Shown here one piece after another: positions 47,954 through 59,390 of a DNA stretch of 64,000 nucleotides. This stretch comes from Corbicula japonica (lineage: Eukaryota > Mollusca > Bivalvia > Venerida > Cyrenidae): NCBI GenBank assembly GCA_038501625.1, contig JAZAYU010000005.1, positions 11,557,484 through 11,621,483 of the forward strand. The letters are read 5' to 3'. Each line of letters starts with the position of its first letter. Position 1 is the first letter of the stretch. A program made the translations under genes and the position numbers. The notes below the pieces were generated by a model. That model was given only the letters and a program-made list of their open reading frames with translations. It was not told the DNA's origin and made no database searches.

Positions 47954-50587
47954 TTGAGTGTGTAACATAATCATTTGTTGATCAAAAAAGTCAGTCAGGC
48001 TATCTAAAGCCTCGCACCTGCGATACACAAAGAATGGTGAACTACTGTAACAAGATTTTTTCTAACAGTGTTGCCGGAATCAGTAATTACATTTTTAGGA
48101 TAGTGAGTTTTCTGTTACAGGAATTTTTTCTCTAACAGGAATTATAATTTACACTTTGTTAGTTCATCTGAGAAATGAGTACACATCAAAATTTACGCAT
48201 ATCATATAAATGACTTGTTGGGACAAGTGTGAGGTTGGTCTCTCTAAAATCAACAAGTGAAAATTGTTATGCCACTGACCGTTGAAAGGCGGGTGTTTTT
48301 TGTTAAATATTTGTGGTTTCTCTTTTGAAATTTAATCATTTAATAAACCTACGCTCTCCGTTTCTCTCTACCTTTTCTCTGCGAGGAAAGCTGTATTTTC
48401 TAAGTGTGGCTAATCTTAATATGCATTTATTACTCTTTAAATACTTCTAACATGTTATGTTTTACTTTTGAGTCAGTAATAATTGAATAATTATACATAA
48501 AATCAAATGCTTTCGTTATTTTATATATGCGTCTACATGATTATCTAGAAAAAAGCCATCTTAAGCCTAACTGGAATATAATATTTTTTTGCATTTAATT
48601 TTTCTTAGATAATATGATTTGAGAAACGATGCATGCCTTGCTGTCCTTTTGCACAGTAACTGTCTTGTTTATTGTTGCTAGAAAAAATACGTTTCTTAAC
48701 GACGATTGCTTTTGTTTCTGTTTTCACAATGTTATGAAATATACATGTACACCGTTTCCATGAGATCAAATTTGCAAACTCAGTCATTGAACAAAGTTGA
48801 TTAAAAAGTATTATTTAATAAAGAAAATATCTCCCTTGTTGAAAGATTACGCAATTTAAATTCCCTTGAAACAAACAACCCTTTAAAGGATGTTAACGGT
48901 TCCCATGTAAAATTCATAATATCTGTATCGGAAAATACAGGCAAAAAGATATGAGGCAAATAACACAAAAAGACCGACATATGTTGTTCTTCAGCCAAAA
49001 GATCGTCCAGAAATGTTCAATAAAATTCGCTAATTTTAAATTCATCTTACTTCGTATACATGTTTTGCATGGAATGCGACTCGTGTCAGACCCTTTGTTT
49101 GTTACACTTATCATAAATTCTCGAGGTAATATATTAATTATATTATTAAATATTACTAGCAGCGTTTTAATAATATTTCATTCTATTACATGGCATCTGC
49201 TTGTGAGATACGTGTTTGTTTGACTGGATAAATTCATGGGACATTTCAGCTTTGTGAATGCTTACAGGAAATGAGGACCGCAATTACATATATTTAGTAT
49301 AGAAAATCAAAAAAAAACAGAAGGTTGACAGAGTACCTGGAAATGGCAGATCATTAGTTTCTAGTATCGTATCCGAATGGTGAAATTGACAATGTCACTT
49401 GATATAATGAAAACAGAAATATTGTATGTGCCGAGTCTGAAGCAGGAGAATTGCATTGTCGGTCAATTTTGAAGCAATTACAACCTGAACAAATTGGCTT
49501 TGTTTGGTCCAGATTGGATAATAACTAGATTATTTTACCCGCACTTTGTTTGTTCAAGTATTAAGTATTTTGATGAAGACCACTTTAGTAAGTTTATACA
49601 CAGTTATAGGTACATCTCAACCCATTCCATGAAAATATTCGGTATAAAATCGTAACCCATTTTCTTTTCTTTTCAGGAATGCATATTCTTTTGAGTTGTC
49701 TATTTAATAATATATTATTAGATCTCGTATTTGGATATTAAAGAATCGATCTATGCTATTATTTAATAGCTAAGATGGGATATTTTTAACAACTTTATTT
49801 ACTTTTTCTAAGAGTTTATGAACTTGGGGAATGTTATAAAAACACAAACTCGAGCTGTTTCTTTTATCAATGTCATCGTGTTCTTGCTGATTTGACTCGA
49901 GGGGCTTTGATCTCTGCATGTTCATTGAGTACCTGCCCTTTTGCTTTACAAACAGAACCTGCAATATTTTCATATTTGTCGTGTTCGATGGCTTTCAAAG
50001 TTCCTTTTTAATCTATTTCAATATCACAGTAGCGTTGCTTGTGCCGTTATTAATGACGTCCTTTGAAGGTCGTTGAACACGATACTTGTATGTTAAAAGT
50101 ACTTCTAAAATTACAATTGTTTTAATATTTTGGTCAGTTTCGAGATGGGTGGTTTCAATTTCCCAGCCAATATAGATTTGGATATTATTCAATCACCTCA
50201 TGGATATACTTCCTGTTTGTAGTTTTTTTTTTAATTTTGCCGTTTGCGTTGTCTGTGATATGCAGGATTTATATTCTAAGATCCCCTCTCAAAATTAAAT
50301 TCTGTTTAGTTCCGCTCATTGTTTTCTTTTCGTTTTGGGCAAATCCATTCTTTTATCTGGGAGACCAAAAGCCGCTGAACATAGAACGGTATTAATATGA
50401 AAATAACCGCATTGAAGGTTCCATGTCCACCGCCATATGCCGCCATCGTTTGGGATGGTCAAAATTGTATTGTTTATTAGTGTAAATATTCAGTTGCGCT
50501 CAACCCGGGGCTATGCGGCGTAGGCAGATTATTTTCGTCTCCTTGGTTTCGCTAAAACGAACCTGACTTATTAGTTATTAAAGGGTA
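47954..50587. other. AT-rich intergenic DNA, no gene seen
   Basis: Contains the right copy of a direct repeat at about 48210-48440 (acaagtgtgaggtt..., ctgaccgtt..., ctctctacc...) matching about 45695-45960 on the other side of the GPCR. Small open frames at 48605-49223 and 49770-49973 overlap on both strands and show no domain. Confidence 0.45.
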
Positions 50588-51430
50588 GGTATAAACACCG
50601 AAATGGAAATTTTACGGCGAAATGGGCGAAATGGAAATTCTACGGCGAAATGGAAATAAAATTATACTTTAGGACATTTTAAGAAGAGATTTAATATTAA
50701 AAACATTTAAATAGATATGCATTGTACATAAATGTTAAATTTCAACAAGTTCTGTCTATCTATACCGTAGTTATTGCAGTTTATAATGTCGTATTCATAT
50801 TTCTATGTACCGCGAAATGGAGATCTAGGACGTCGAAAGGTAAAAAAAAATCTTCCAGATACATTTAATAAATAAGAAATACACATTTTATCAATTGAAT
50901 GATACTAAATGTATTTACATTTGCCAAATGTCTTTTTCAATATCATTTTAATTACCGTACCGATTCAGATTGTTGTTGTAGTTTATTTTCCATTTCGCGG
51001 ATCAGCGAAATGGAATCATCCAACGGCGAAATGTAAACGAATAAAAAGAAGGCTTTAGTTGAGATTTATAATTAATTCGCAATTTTATAATTGTTATTTA
51101 AAGTCCTAGCTTTTTACCACGAAATGGAAATTTAGGACGCCGAAATGGAATTTAAATACGTAAAAGTGCACTGAAAATTATAGAGGACAGTATGTAAGAG
51201 ATAATAAATTAAAGGATCGGATAATAAATACTTAAATTAGCCAAATGTATTTTTATACATTTTATTTTCCGTACTTATTTTAGACAACTAATTGTTATTT
51301 TGCGTTTCTGTGCATAATGTTTAAGCTATTTCTATGAATTTATTTCTTACTTTATCGTCCTGTGTTACAAGTCAAATGTACCGCGAAATGGAAACGGGAT
51401 GTGGAAATATATGACGGTAATTACGGTATA
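50588..51430 (+). repeat. left terminal/subterminal repeat region of the transposon
   Basis: Motif copies of the form cgcgaaatggagat...gacgtcgaaagg at 50599, 50618, 50627, 50646, 50814, 51007, 51119, 51140 and 51384, plus one inverted copy at 50991. Such arrays often serve as transposase binding sites; that role is inferred here. Confidence 0.8.
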
Positions 51431-51791
51431 TAAAATATAATATATATATATAATAATAGATATTCTTTAACTTTTATATTAATATTTTTATTTTATTCAT
51501 TCGAAAAGTTTTTAAAAACAATTAACATGTGATACATTTTATGTTACATGACAACAATGACAGCAGTAGCCCCTAGTATGATTGCCGCCATAAAAATAAA
51601 TACATTTTTAATAATTTGAAAATATCAGAACAAATTATGTATTTAACATGTCATTAAACATTTAATACATGTACATTCAAAATATATATACAAAGCATAA
51701 ATGGCGAATGTGTGTACCCCCCATTAACCGATGGCAATGTGTGCATATTTAATGCAAAGGCTGGTCACCACGTCCTATCCTACGTTCTTTT

Positions 51792-54700
51792 CTAATTTGC
51801 AATAAGCTGACGCTTAGATTTCGGTGTTCGTGATCTTTCTGAACGCTTTCTTTTGCGTTGATGTGGTTTTTTTCCGGCAGAGGGCGTTTTCATAACCGTT
51901 CTGTTTCCTGCTGTAGATGTTATAACATTTGGTTTTTCTCTCCCCTTGTCACTGAAAAACCTCTTTTCTCTGGCTTCCCGTTGTGATTGAGACATGTCGG
52001 TCCACACATCTAAATCTACCAGATGATGATGGAAGTTTGGGTGTAATCTAAAGTTGCCCCTGTTTCTAATGGCCCGACATCTTTCGGTAAAATCTCCTTC
52101 TATAATAGTGTGTACCGTTTTTATAAATTTTGGCATGTCTTGCGCTTTCCATTTTATTGCAGCCTTCAAAATATGGTTGACACTTTCACTGTTGTTGTTT
52201 GTCCATTTCACTGGAATTTTTCCTTGCTTTGCTGGTTCCATTACGTGCTGTTGGAGGAGTGGAATTAATTTGTTTTCAAAATATCCTTTGAATTTTTTTT
52301 CACAGTTGCAGTCTTTTGTTTCAATAAATTCGAGAATTCTTCTAACGCGTGTGTCATATGTGTCCGTGTCTTCACTGTAAATTATTCCGTCTTCCTCAAA
52401 AATTGCTTTAATGATATACTGGCGGTCATTAAGCGGGTACCCTACGTTATCTTCAAGGTATTTGCTGGTATTTTGCTTAAGATGACGTGTACATAAAACA
52501 TGCGTGCACCCCGGTAAGCATCGGTGTATTGCATTTTTAAAGGATAATTCTTCGTCTGTACCGATTGTCAAATTGCTGATTTCCTCTTCTGTAAGGTTGT
52601 CTGCTATTTCATGCAGGAATGTGCTTATTGCTTTTGTGGTTGAACTGCAGTGTATAAAAATCGGCCCAAAGCAAAGTGGATGGTCACCGGTCGTCCTCCG
52701 TAACACCGATAAATCTTTATATACTGTAGGGGTAACGTGGAAATCCCCTAAATTGTATGTCTTATCCATTCCTAGCACGGATCCTCCTGGTCTACAACAG
52801 AAGCGTTTAACGTCATTTATTTGCTGACTTGTGAACAGTGTAACCAGTGGATTTTTTATGTCTTTCGAATGTTTTACACTGTATACTAATGGGTGAGTAT
52901 GTACCATCTCTTCTACTGCGATGACGTGATCGGCAGCGTTGCCGGTAGATCCGCAGAAGTCTTTGGCGGCTTTGTCTAGTGCATATTTGAAATTTTTCAA
53001 CTGTCTATTATTTCTCATTTTTTCATGCTCATCGGTTTGTGTTGTATTTATTTTCCGCTCGACGTCGCTGACAGTATCGGATTTTAGCATTTCTTTAAGA
53101 TTTTTTTTCACATGTGACTTTGTCTTTATGTATTTCTGGTTGTTGTCACTATATTTTACGTTGCCATGATAAGATCTTGAGGGGAATACACCTATATACT
53201 CTACAACAGCCACGTTCATCGGCAGGAAAGACATGCTAGGTGGCACCTTGGCAAACCATGTTATCCTTCGTTTGAATTGTTCTTTTCCCGAAGTTGACGC
53301 TTTCAGTGTTTGATAAATCCTGTGTACTTTAAAAATGTCAATTCCATCTGCTTTTTCTTCTATCGGTACATACACGCGTTTTCCCTTGCACATTTTCTCG
53401 CTACAATACAATCCATCCTTCAGCACTACGGATATAAGTTTATTATTCATTTCAACAAAATTTTGAATTGGGCATGCTGCCTTATTCCAGGCTCCGCAGT
53501 TATCCCAGAATTCCGACTTACTTCCGTTTGTCCTGTTCTGCATATTATTTTCATTGTTAACAATAAAGAACATGCCATCTTTTCGTGCTGTTGGGATTTC
53601 ATTTATCACTGTATATGGACCTTTGAAAAGATTTAACAGTTCGGGCATATCCATAAATTTCTTCAATGGTCCTGGCACAAATGTTTCCTCTGATATAATG
53701 CTTCCAGTGTCCACTAAACTGTCGGGTTCCATCACACTGTTTCCTGTGGCAAATGAAGAGTTGTCTGAATCATAATCAACGTAATTACAATCGGGGGACC
53801 TTAAAGATTCCTCGAGAATGGTTGACAGTTGTCTAATGTCTTGGATATCGGAGGACATTTCTGAAAGTGTTGAGATATCACCTACCCCGTCGACATCGCC
53901 AGAAATAATAGAATCTGTTGTTTGAGATACTGGTTTGGCCGGCGAAGTTGTCGTTTGTATTGTTCTTTGCTTACGGTCCTTAGAACATGCTTTTGTTGTT
54001 GTTGTTGTTGTTTCGTGCACTGTTTTACTTTTCTTAGTAGTTTTTGTTGGATTTATTGGCTCTTCAAGATCTGGCAAGGATTCTAGTGCAACATCAAGAC
54101 ATTGGTATCTATTGGGAGATGTTAAAGCTGGTTCTGTATGCGGCACTTTTCCGATAGACGGCGATTCCAAAATGTCGTTTACTTTAACGGAATTACGACG
54201 AACAGCAGTCACAACTAAAGGAACAAAATGGTTTGGTCTCCATTCTGTTCCAGATTTAATTCTCCCACTCACGATTTCGTTTCTCTTTGGTACAACGGTA
54301 CTAGTCCACATAATGGTTATATTGCCATTTTCCGGATCAGCGAATGGTGGTCTGAATGTTGTATTGTAAGCTTTAAACGCAAAATAGCGCGTGCCATTGA
54401 TTGCGGGGTACACACATTCTATAGGAATATTCAATAAATTCGACAATGCTAGAATTCTGAAGGAAGAAGAATATGAATTTTGTTGAGCACAATTGACGGT
54501 GTCCTTATCCAAATCATCGGACAGCAACTGCATTTTGTCATACAATCGATGATGAACAATTTTGTGTCTGTTTATGACCATCTCAATGCTACATCTGTAC
54601 CGGAGTTCTATACTCCTCGATTCGTCTCCACACAGACATATTGACACAGAATTGAATAAACAGTTCCCATCGCCAGTACTGACAACAGCCGTTTTGTCAT

Positions 54701-54854
54701 TTGAGTGGTAGTGGTCAAGGATAAAGTTAGACACAAGATCATGCTCGTTACTTTCAAAATCCTGGTGCAGTTCATTAGCCACCGGAACATCCACAAGAAA
54801 CAGCTTTTCCCTCTCAACAGCAGTTTTGAGTTTCTTGTAGCCGTGATTAGCGGC
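51792..54854 (-). CDS. OTU-domain MULE transposase, main exon
   Basis: Large open exon. Numbered from the in-frame Met at 54863 (1023 residues): OTU cysteine-protease domain about 35-220 with STGDGNCLFNSVS (D65, C68) and the partner His in RPNHFVPLV (H212); a low-complexity Thr/Ser/acidic linker about 270-395; an uncharacterised Cys-containing part about 415-560; then the Mutator-like DDE core with D700 (GMDKTYNLGDFHV), D770 (IGTDEELSFKNAI), CTRH (791-794) and E893 (TNNNSESVNH); and a basic tail (KPHQRKRKRSERSRTPKSKR), probably nuclear targeting. All catalytic residues of both enzyme parts are present. The Met at 54863 is followed at once by atgtttcag, a good acceptor, so the exon probably begins at 54854 (GCC, phase 0) and joins the PHD exons upstream. 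The OTU part resembles vertnin (VRTN) in order of motifs (ELRYR..EM...RH; ITIMW). It lies inside matched TIRs. Confidence 0.92.
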   Translation of the reverse strand, partial: AANHGYKKLKTAVEREKLFLVDVPVANELHQDFESNEHDLVSNFILDHYHSNDKTAVVSTGDGNCLFNSVSICLCGDESRSIELRYRCSIEMVINRHKIVHHRLYDKMQLLSDDLDKDTVNCAQQNSYSSSFRILALSNLLNIPIECVYPAINGTRYFAFKAYNTTFRPPFADPENGNITIMWTSTVVPKRNEIVSGRIKSGTEWRPNHFVPLVVTAVRRNSVKVNDILESPSIGKVPHTEPALTSPNRYQCLDVALESLPDLEEPINPTKTTKKSKTVHETTTTTTKACSKDRKQRTIQTTTSPAKPVSQTTDSIISGDVDGVGDISTLSEMSSDIQDIRQLSTILEESLRSPDCNYVDYDSDNSSFATGNSVMEPDSLVDTGSIISEETFVPGPLKKFMDMPELLNLFKGPYTVINEIPTARKDGMFFIVNNENNMQNRTNGSKSEFWDNCGAWNKAACPIQNFVEMNNKLISVVLKDGLYCSEKMCKGKRVYVPIEEKADGIDIFKVHRIYQTLKASTSGKEQFKRRITWFAKVPPSMSFLPMNVAVVEYIGVFPSRSYHGNVKYSDNNQKYIKTKSHVKKNLKEMLKSDTVSDVERKINTTQTDEHEKMRNNRQLKNFKYALDKAAKDFCGSTGNAADHVIAVEEMVHTHPLVYSVKHSKDIKNPLVTLFTSQQINDVKRFCCRPGGSVLGMDKTYNLGDFHVTPTVYKDLSVLRRTTGDHPLCFGPIFIHCSSTTKAISTFLHEIADNLTEEEISNLTIGTDEELSFKNAIHRCLPGCTHVLCTRHLKQNTSKYLEDNVGYPLNDRQYIIKAIFEEDGIIYSEDTDTYDTRVRRILEFIETKDCNCEKKFKGYFENKLIPLLQQHVMEPAKQGKIPVKWTNNNSESVNHILKAAIKWKAQDMPKFIKTVHTIIEGDFTERCRAIRNRGNFRLHPNFHHHLVDLDVWTDMSQSQREAREKRFFSDKGREKPNVITSTAGNRTVMKTPSAGKKPHQRKRKRSERSRTPKSKRQLIAN

Positions 54855-55312
54855 CTGAAACATATAACTTTCATGATAAAATTGTTACAATTATTTATTT
54901 TTTGTTTATTAAATGCCGTCTACAGTGCAGTCATTAGTGCACGTTCATCGATACATAATAAATTTGCACAAATAAATGTTATTAATGTATCTTTATATTG
55001 CATATGTAACCACACGTAAGATCTGTAAAATATAGCTAGATTAACAAAGTGGTAACAAAGTGTTATTTATTTTCCAAAGGCATAAATTTTAATATAAATA
55101 ATTAATTTTATGAAAAGATTATAATTATTCAAGAAAACGAAACGAAAGAATTTCTTTTTTGATTAATTTGAATTCTAATTGATTTTTTTAAAAGGGAAAT
55201 AATGACGTCCACACTGTCACAGACGAAAAGTAATGTACGCTGCTTTTATTTCAGCAGGCTTATGATCAAATATTGTGGTCATTTTCAATATTTATCTCTT
55301 TATTTTTTAAAC

Positions 55313-56301
55313 CTGCTGAAGTCGTCCCGATCCCATCAGGAAGTCGAACGATCCATCATCTTTGGAGCGGCAGGTGATGCAGATGTAAGCAGCCGATACT
55401 TGTGACCATTGCTTCCGCAAACCTACATCTATGTTCTGACACTCGTAGTGGAACCATGTTGTACATGACTGAAAAAAGAAGATATATTTAGCTAAGATAA
55501 TTACATGGAATTTATTACGCTAAGCATTTTGCAATTTCCTTACAATTTTCATAGCAGTAAAATTACATATAACTATGAAATGTGTACTCTGACAGGTTCA
55601 CAAGGAACAATTAACGTGGTATTATAGTTTACAAATTGCTTATTGTCCGAAAAAAATATAATAGAAAAATACGTTTAGAAAACAACAGTTCAGTCGACAG
55701 AACACAACTAGCCAGCGTGTATTTTTGCGACGGAGATGCCTGTAAAAATCCGAATTTCACATACGGACATGTTTAAAACACGGCCCGGTCGTAAAATTAA
55801 GTGCTTCTCAAACCAACCAAAATCAAGTATTGTATTTTTATTATGACATGTACTGAAACATGTTCACTGGTTTATCAAATAAAAGTCAATACTGTTTGAA
55901 CTGAATTAAACCGGAAAATGCTACTAGATGTTATGTATGCATTGTTTATTGGTGTACCTACTTTAAATTTTTGAACAAATAGGCTAATGTGACTACGGAA
56001 ATTTTGGTTTTTCGAGATTTTAAAGAAATTCCTGTACACTGTCACTGAAACAACTTCGCACCACTGCAAAGTTTCATTGAACGACATATTGTCATTAGAG
56101 AGATTTTGATATTACGCGGACTGGAGGACTTTTGTTCTGATATTTTTCTTTATTATGTTCTAAATGGAAAAGCATCACCTTTTTTAACAAGTTCACTCTG
56201 CACATAGATGAACATTAAACCAAAGAATAACTTACCTCGCAAAGAATGCAATCCGTTCTGCAATTTTTCAAGCACACGGAACAAGCGGACTTCTTCGTCA
56301 T
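55313..56301 (-). CDS. two 5' exons encoding a PHD finger, predicted to join the OTU-transposase
   Basis: Exon 1, 56301-56236, starts ATG and encodes 22 residues (MTKKSACSVCLKNCRTDC then ILCE) up to a strong donor gaG|gtaagt. Exon 2, 55468-55313, follows acceptor ttcttttttcag and encodes 52 residues with SCTTWFHYEC and AAYICITC. Joined in phase 0 they form a PHD-type C4HC3 zinc finger (CSVC ... CESC-TTWFH-YEC ... CITC). Neither exon alone is a domain, so the match across the junction supports both. Exon 2 ends at CAG|GTTTAA, a weak donor in phase 0, matching the phase-0 acceptor at 54854; reading on without splicing gives Val then stop. The full model is 22+52+1020 = 1094 residues. PHD fingers read histone tails, which could steer integration; that role is inferred. 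Confidence 0.72.
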
Positions 56302-56949
56302 TTTGATCCTTAGCACGTTAACGATTTGTATAATTAAGTAATAATCAGAACTATTTTGTTTAATTAGTTTAAATAACGATCAGTATGATATACTTTGCTA
56401 TGTTTGTAATTGCTGTTCAATAGAACTTAACGAAACTTCTAGTAGTAATTTTATTTATTTCAGTTCTTGAAGTTATCTTACTTGACGTATACATAGTATC
56501 CAACCAACGAATCTATTAGAAATCTGATTATATAATTAGCGGATGACCGCCGGCACGTGCCATATGCTCAACACTTAGATTCATGTCGCGTTTGCACCAC
56601 AGGAGTTAATACCGTGCTGTGATAAGTGTGGCATATGACGAATTGCCTGATATATCTGGTTAATGAATTGTAGAAGTAACGGTTGTTAAAAAATTAACTG
56701 CAAGCTAATTTAACTTCCAGGAGTAGCAGAAATTAATCAATTTATTCTTCTTTATTGTAAAAAAAATAATTAAGTCATAAACAGAACAGAAATTTTTAGA
56801 ATTATACAAATAAACATTATCTTGTGATACAACATGTTCATTATAACATAACATGGGTAATATGTACATTTCTTTCTTATAACTTTTTGATGATATTGAA
56901 ATCAAATTAGAGTACTAATTCAACAATAAATATAAATATTTATTTTGTT

Positions 56950-58010
56950 TCCTTGTTTTGCTACTTTATTGAAAAGCACTGACTCGCTGTCTGAAGAAAA
57001 ACCAAACGAGTGACCGCACTTATGAAATTAGCACTGTGTGGCTAAAACAATTAATAAGGATTTCTATATTTTTCTGTTCTTTCAATTAAACATATTTTTA
57101 ATCAGTCCAGAATTTAAATAGATATTCATCTTTTACAGTTATTTCTTCTTTTCTGGCGTTCAAATTAGCGATCTCGTTTAAAAAATTAAGATTGCGCGTC
57201 ATAAATCTCAATAAAATAAGATGATTAATGTTTTCAAATGTATTTTTCCAAATCTTTCATTAAACAAATATGTTTAATCCAAATAGGTCAATAAATAGAA
57301 AATATATGCCTGCTTTCGCAGTTGTTTCGCGATATTTTCAGGCGCTGACATTAGCGATCGTGGACGGTTAGTGAATTTCTCATTTCTAGATGAACTTAAT
57401 ATTATACAAAAAGACAAGACATCTTATGTTATTTTTCCTGATATTTCGTTTTAAAACAGAAATTGCATTAAATGAATTACCATGCCAGGGCTTAAATTAA
57501 ATATATGCCCGCTTTTCGCAGTTGTTTCGCGATCTTTTCAGGCGCTGACATTAGCGATCGTGGACGGTTAGTGAATTCCTCATTTCTAGATGAACTTAAT
57601 ATAATACAAAAAGACAAGACATCTTATGTTATTTTTCCTGATATTTCGTTTTAAAACAGAAATTTTTAAGCTCTGTGTTTCAAAATTACTTCATCTTGTC
57701 ATGAACTAAGATTAGCGATCGCGCTCAAAGAACTCGTAATTTCTGTACAGAAATCTTAGCTAAATATAAAAAAGACAATTTAGTTAGCGTAATTTTTACT
57801 GATCTTTCATTTTAAATAAGAAATTTCGAAATCAGTAAAAAAATATGCTTTCATTACGCATGTATTTCTTCTTTTTGAGTGGTCAAATAGTTATTGCATT
57901 AAATGAATTACCATGCCAGGGCTTAAATTCTAATGATATATGATGATTTAATTTTTGTTAATGTATTTTTCCTGATCTTTCATTTAAAAAAGATATTTTT
58001 GAGAATCGCT
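56950..58010. repeat. tandem ~199-base repeats inside the transposon
   Basis: Two nearly identical units start at 57308 and 57507 (tgcc.gctttcgcagttgtttcgcgat, gctgacattagcgatcgtgg), spaced 199 bases. Older units with ttagcgatc and tttcctgat.tttc are seen at about 57150, 57710 and 57900. No coding sequence. It lies upstream of the transposase gene and may be part of its control region or a replication/transposition signal. Confidence 0.75.
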
Positions 58011-58521
58011 TAAAAATTTAAAAAGATATGCCTATATTTCTTAATTATGATATGTGACTGAGTAGCTTGTTTTTTGTTCCATTTCGACGTTCTTAACCTC
58101 CATTTCGCGATACGAAGGAATCTGAACACGACGCTATAAACTGCAATAACTACGGTATACATGGACATATATTGTTGAAAATTAAGATGTATGTATAATG
58201 AATACCATTTCAATTATTTTTGTATTAACTTTCATAGAAAATGTGTAACTTAAGTGTTTTTTATTTCCATTTCGACGTCCTTAAATCTCCATTTCGCGAT
58301 ACATAGAAATATGAAGATGAAATTATAAACTGCAATAATTACCTTATAAATTGACAGAACTTGTTGAAATTTAACATATATGTACAATGAATATCTATTC
58401 AAATATTTTAATATTAATTTTCATTAAAAAAATGTTCTTAAGTTTAATTTTATTTCCATTTCGCCGTAGAATTTCCATTTCGCCCATTTCGCCGTAGAAT
58501 TTCCATTTCGGTGTTTATACC
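57990..58521 (-). repeat. right terminal/subterminal repeat region of the transposon
   Basis: Read on the minus strand it gives the same order as the left end, but with two tandem copies of the ~190-base unit that contains taccgtagttattgcagttt and cgcgaaatggag. The outer 65 bases mirror the left terminus almost exactly. Confidence 0.82.
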
Positions 58522-59156
58522 TTCCGGTAGCGTCGTGTTTACATCAGCTGTCGATATCCAATATGGTAGAGCTAGGTAGATTTTACCGTGTTAAATCAGT
58601 TTGAAAGTTTAACTGCCGATATGAACGATTGCGTGAATGGATTTTCTTTATAGATGTCTCATCTGATGCAGAAAATTACAAGCTTTCTGTACATGTTAAA
58701 ATTATGCAGGTAAAACCCAATTTTTAGCCATAAATCGTGCCCAACGGATTTCGTTGGGCATTACACAACTTTTCCACCACAGTTTTGGTCTATTTTGGTT
58801 TGTACTCTGAAGGGGGATATTGACCCAGCAAAAAAATAGCACAATATCCACCTTTTAGAGTACAATTATTTGGACTACATGCAAGCTTGCTCTATATGAC
58901 AAATTGTTTAATTTTGTGGTTGTTTGCAAATCAGATTTCAATGTTTAAATTTTAATTTGGAACCTTAAATTTGTCACAAAATCTTAAGAACAGCACTTTT
59001 CAATCCAACAAAAGATTCAACCATTTAGTGGTATCTTATTTCAAAATCTTCTCATATTCTGCAATTTAATCACTTTTGTTAACAGAGCATTCAATCCATG
59101 AAATAGCTGTTTTTATTTAAGTTTTAGGAATGGATATGTTAGCAGAACAAGTCTTA

Positions 59157-59390
59157 TATACTGAAAGGATAAAGAAACGCAGGGTAACAATTGGATAGGC
59201 AGGTTCGAAAGCTCATGCTCCACGACGGTTTACACTGAGGCAGTGGAGACAAGTTTTATTCACTTTCGACACATGTTAAGGTGTATCATGACCTAATAAC
59301 TCAATACACAAAGTTTCACTTTATTTGGAGAACGCGTTCTGAATATATCGGAACAAATGTTACCCTGCGTTTCTTTATCCTTTCAGTATA
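59157..59390. repeat. MITE with ~33-base inverted ends, just upstream of the B-box gene
   Basis: Starts tatactgaaaggataaagaa and ends with its exact complement; the arms include cgcagggtaaca. About 165 bases lie between. The right end is 200 bases before the start codon at 59590, so it may overlap the promoter. Confidence 0.85.

Larger units (their letters stand above)
50588..58521. mobile_element. DNA transposon (~7.9 kb) with TIRs, encoding a PHD-OTU-MULE transposase
   Basis: The left end 50588 starts ggtataaacaccgaaatgg and the right end 58521 is its reverse complement. The first ~65 bases match with about one mismatch, and similarity continues with indels for about 250 bases. Both ends carry arrays of a cgaaatgga motif: nine exact gaaatgg copies between 50598 and 51390, and eight ccatttcg-type copies between 58075 and 58510. 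The right end has two tandem copies of a ~190-base subterminal unit. The inside holds one gene on the minus strand (51792-56301). I see no clear target duplication: flanks are ...attaaagggta and ttccggtagcg.... The intact frame and paired ends suggest a relatively young insertion. Superfamily by transposase: Mutator-like (MULE). Confidence 0.88.

Noticed and set aside
51792..54863. Several plus-strand frames of 70-144 residues across the transposase
   Set aside because: Opposite-strand shadows of the large transposase exon.
54955..56110. Insertion of a 6786-type fold-back element inside the transposon
   Set aside because: Only short similar stretches (tgttattaatgtatcttta; gcaaagtttcattgaacg) without continuous arms, and it would split the PHD exons.
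50579..58530. Target-site duplication of the transposon
   Set aside because: The flanks (aaagggta and ttccggta) share only a final ggta; no convincing 8-10 base duplication.
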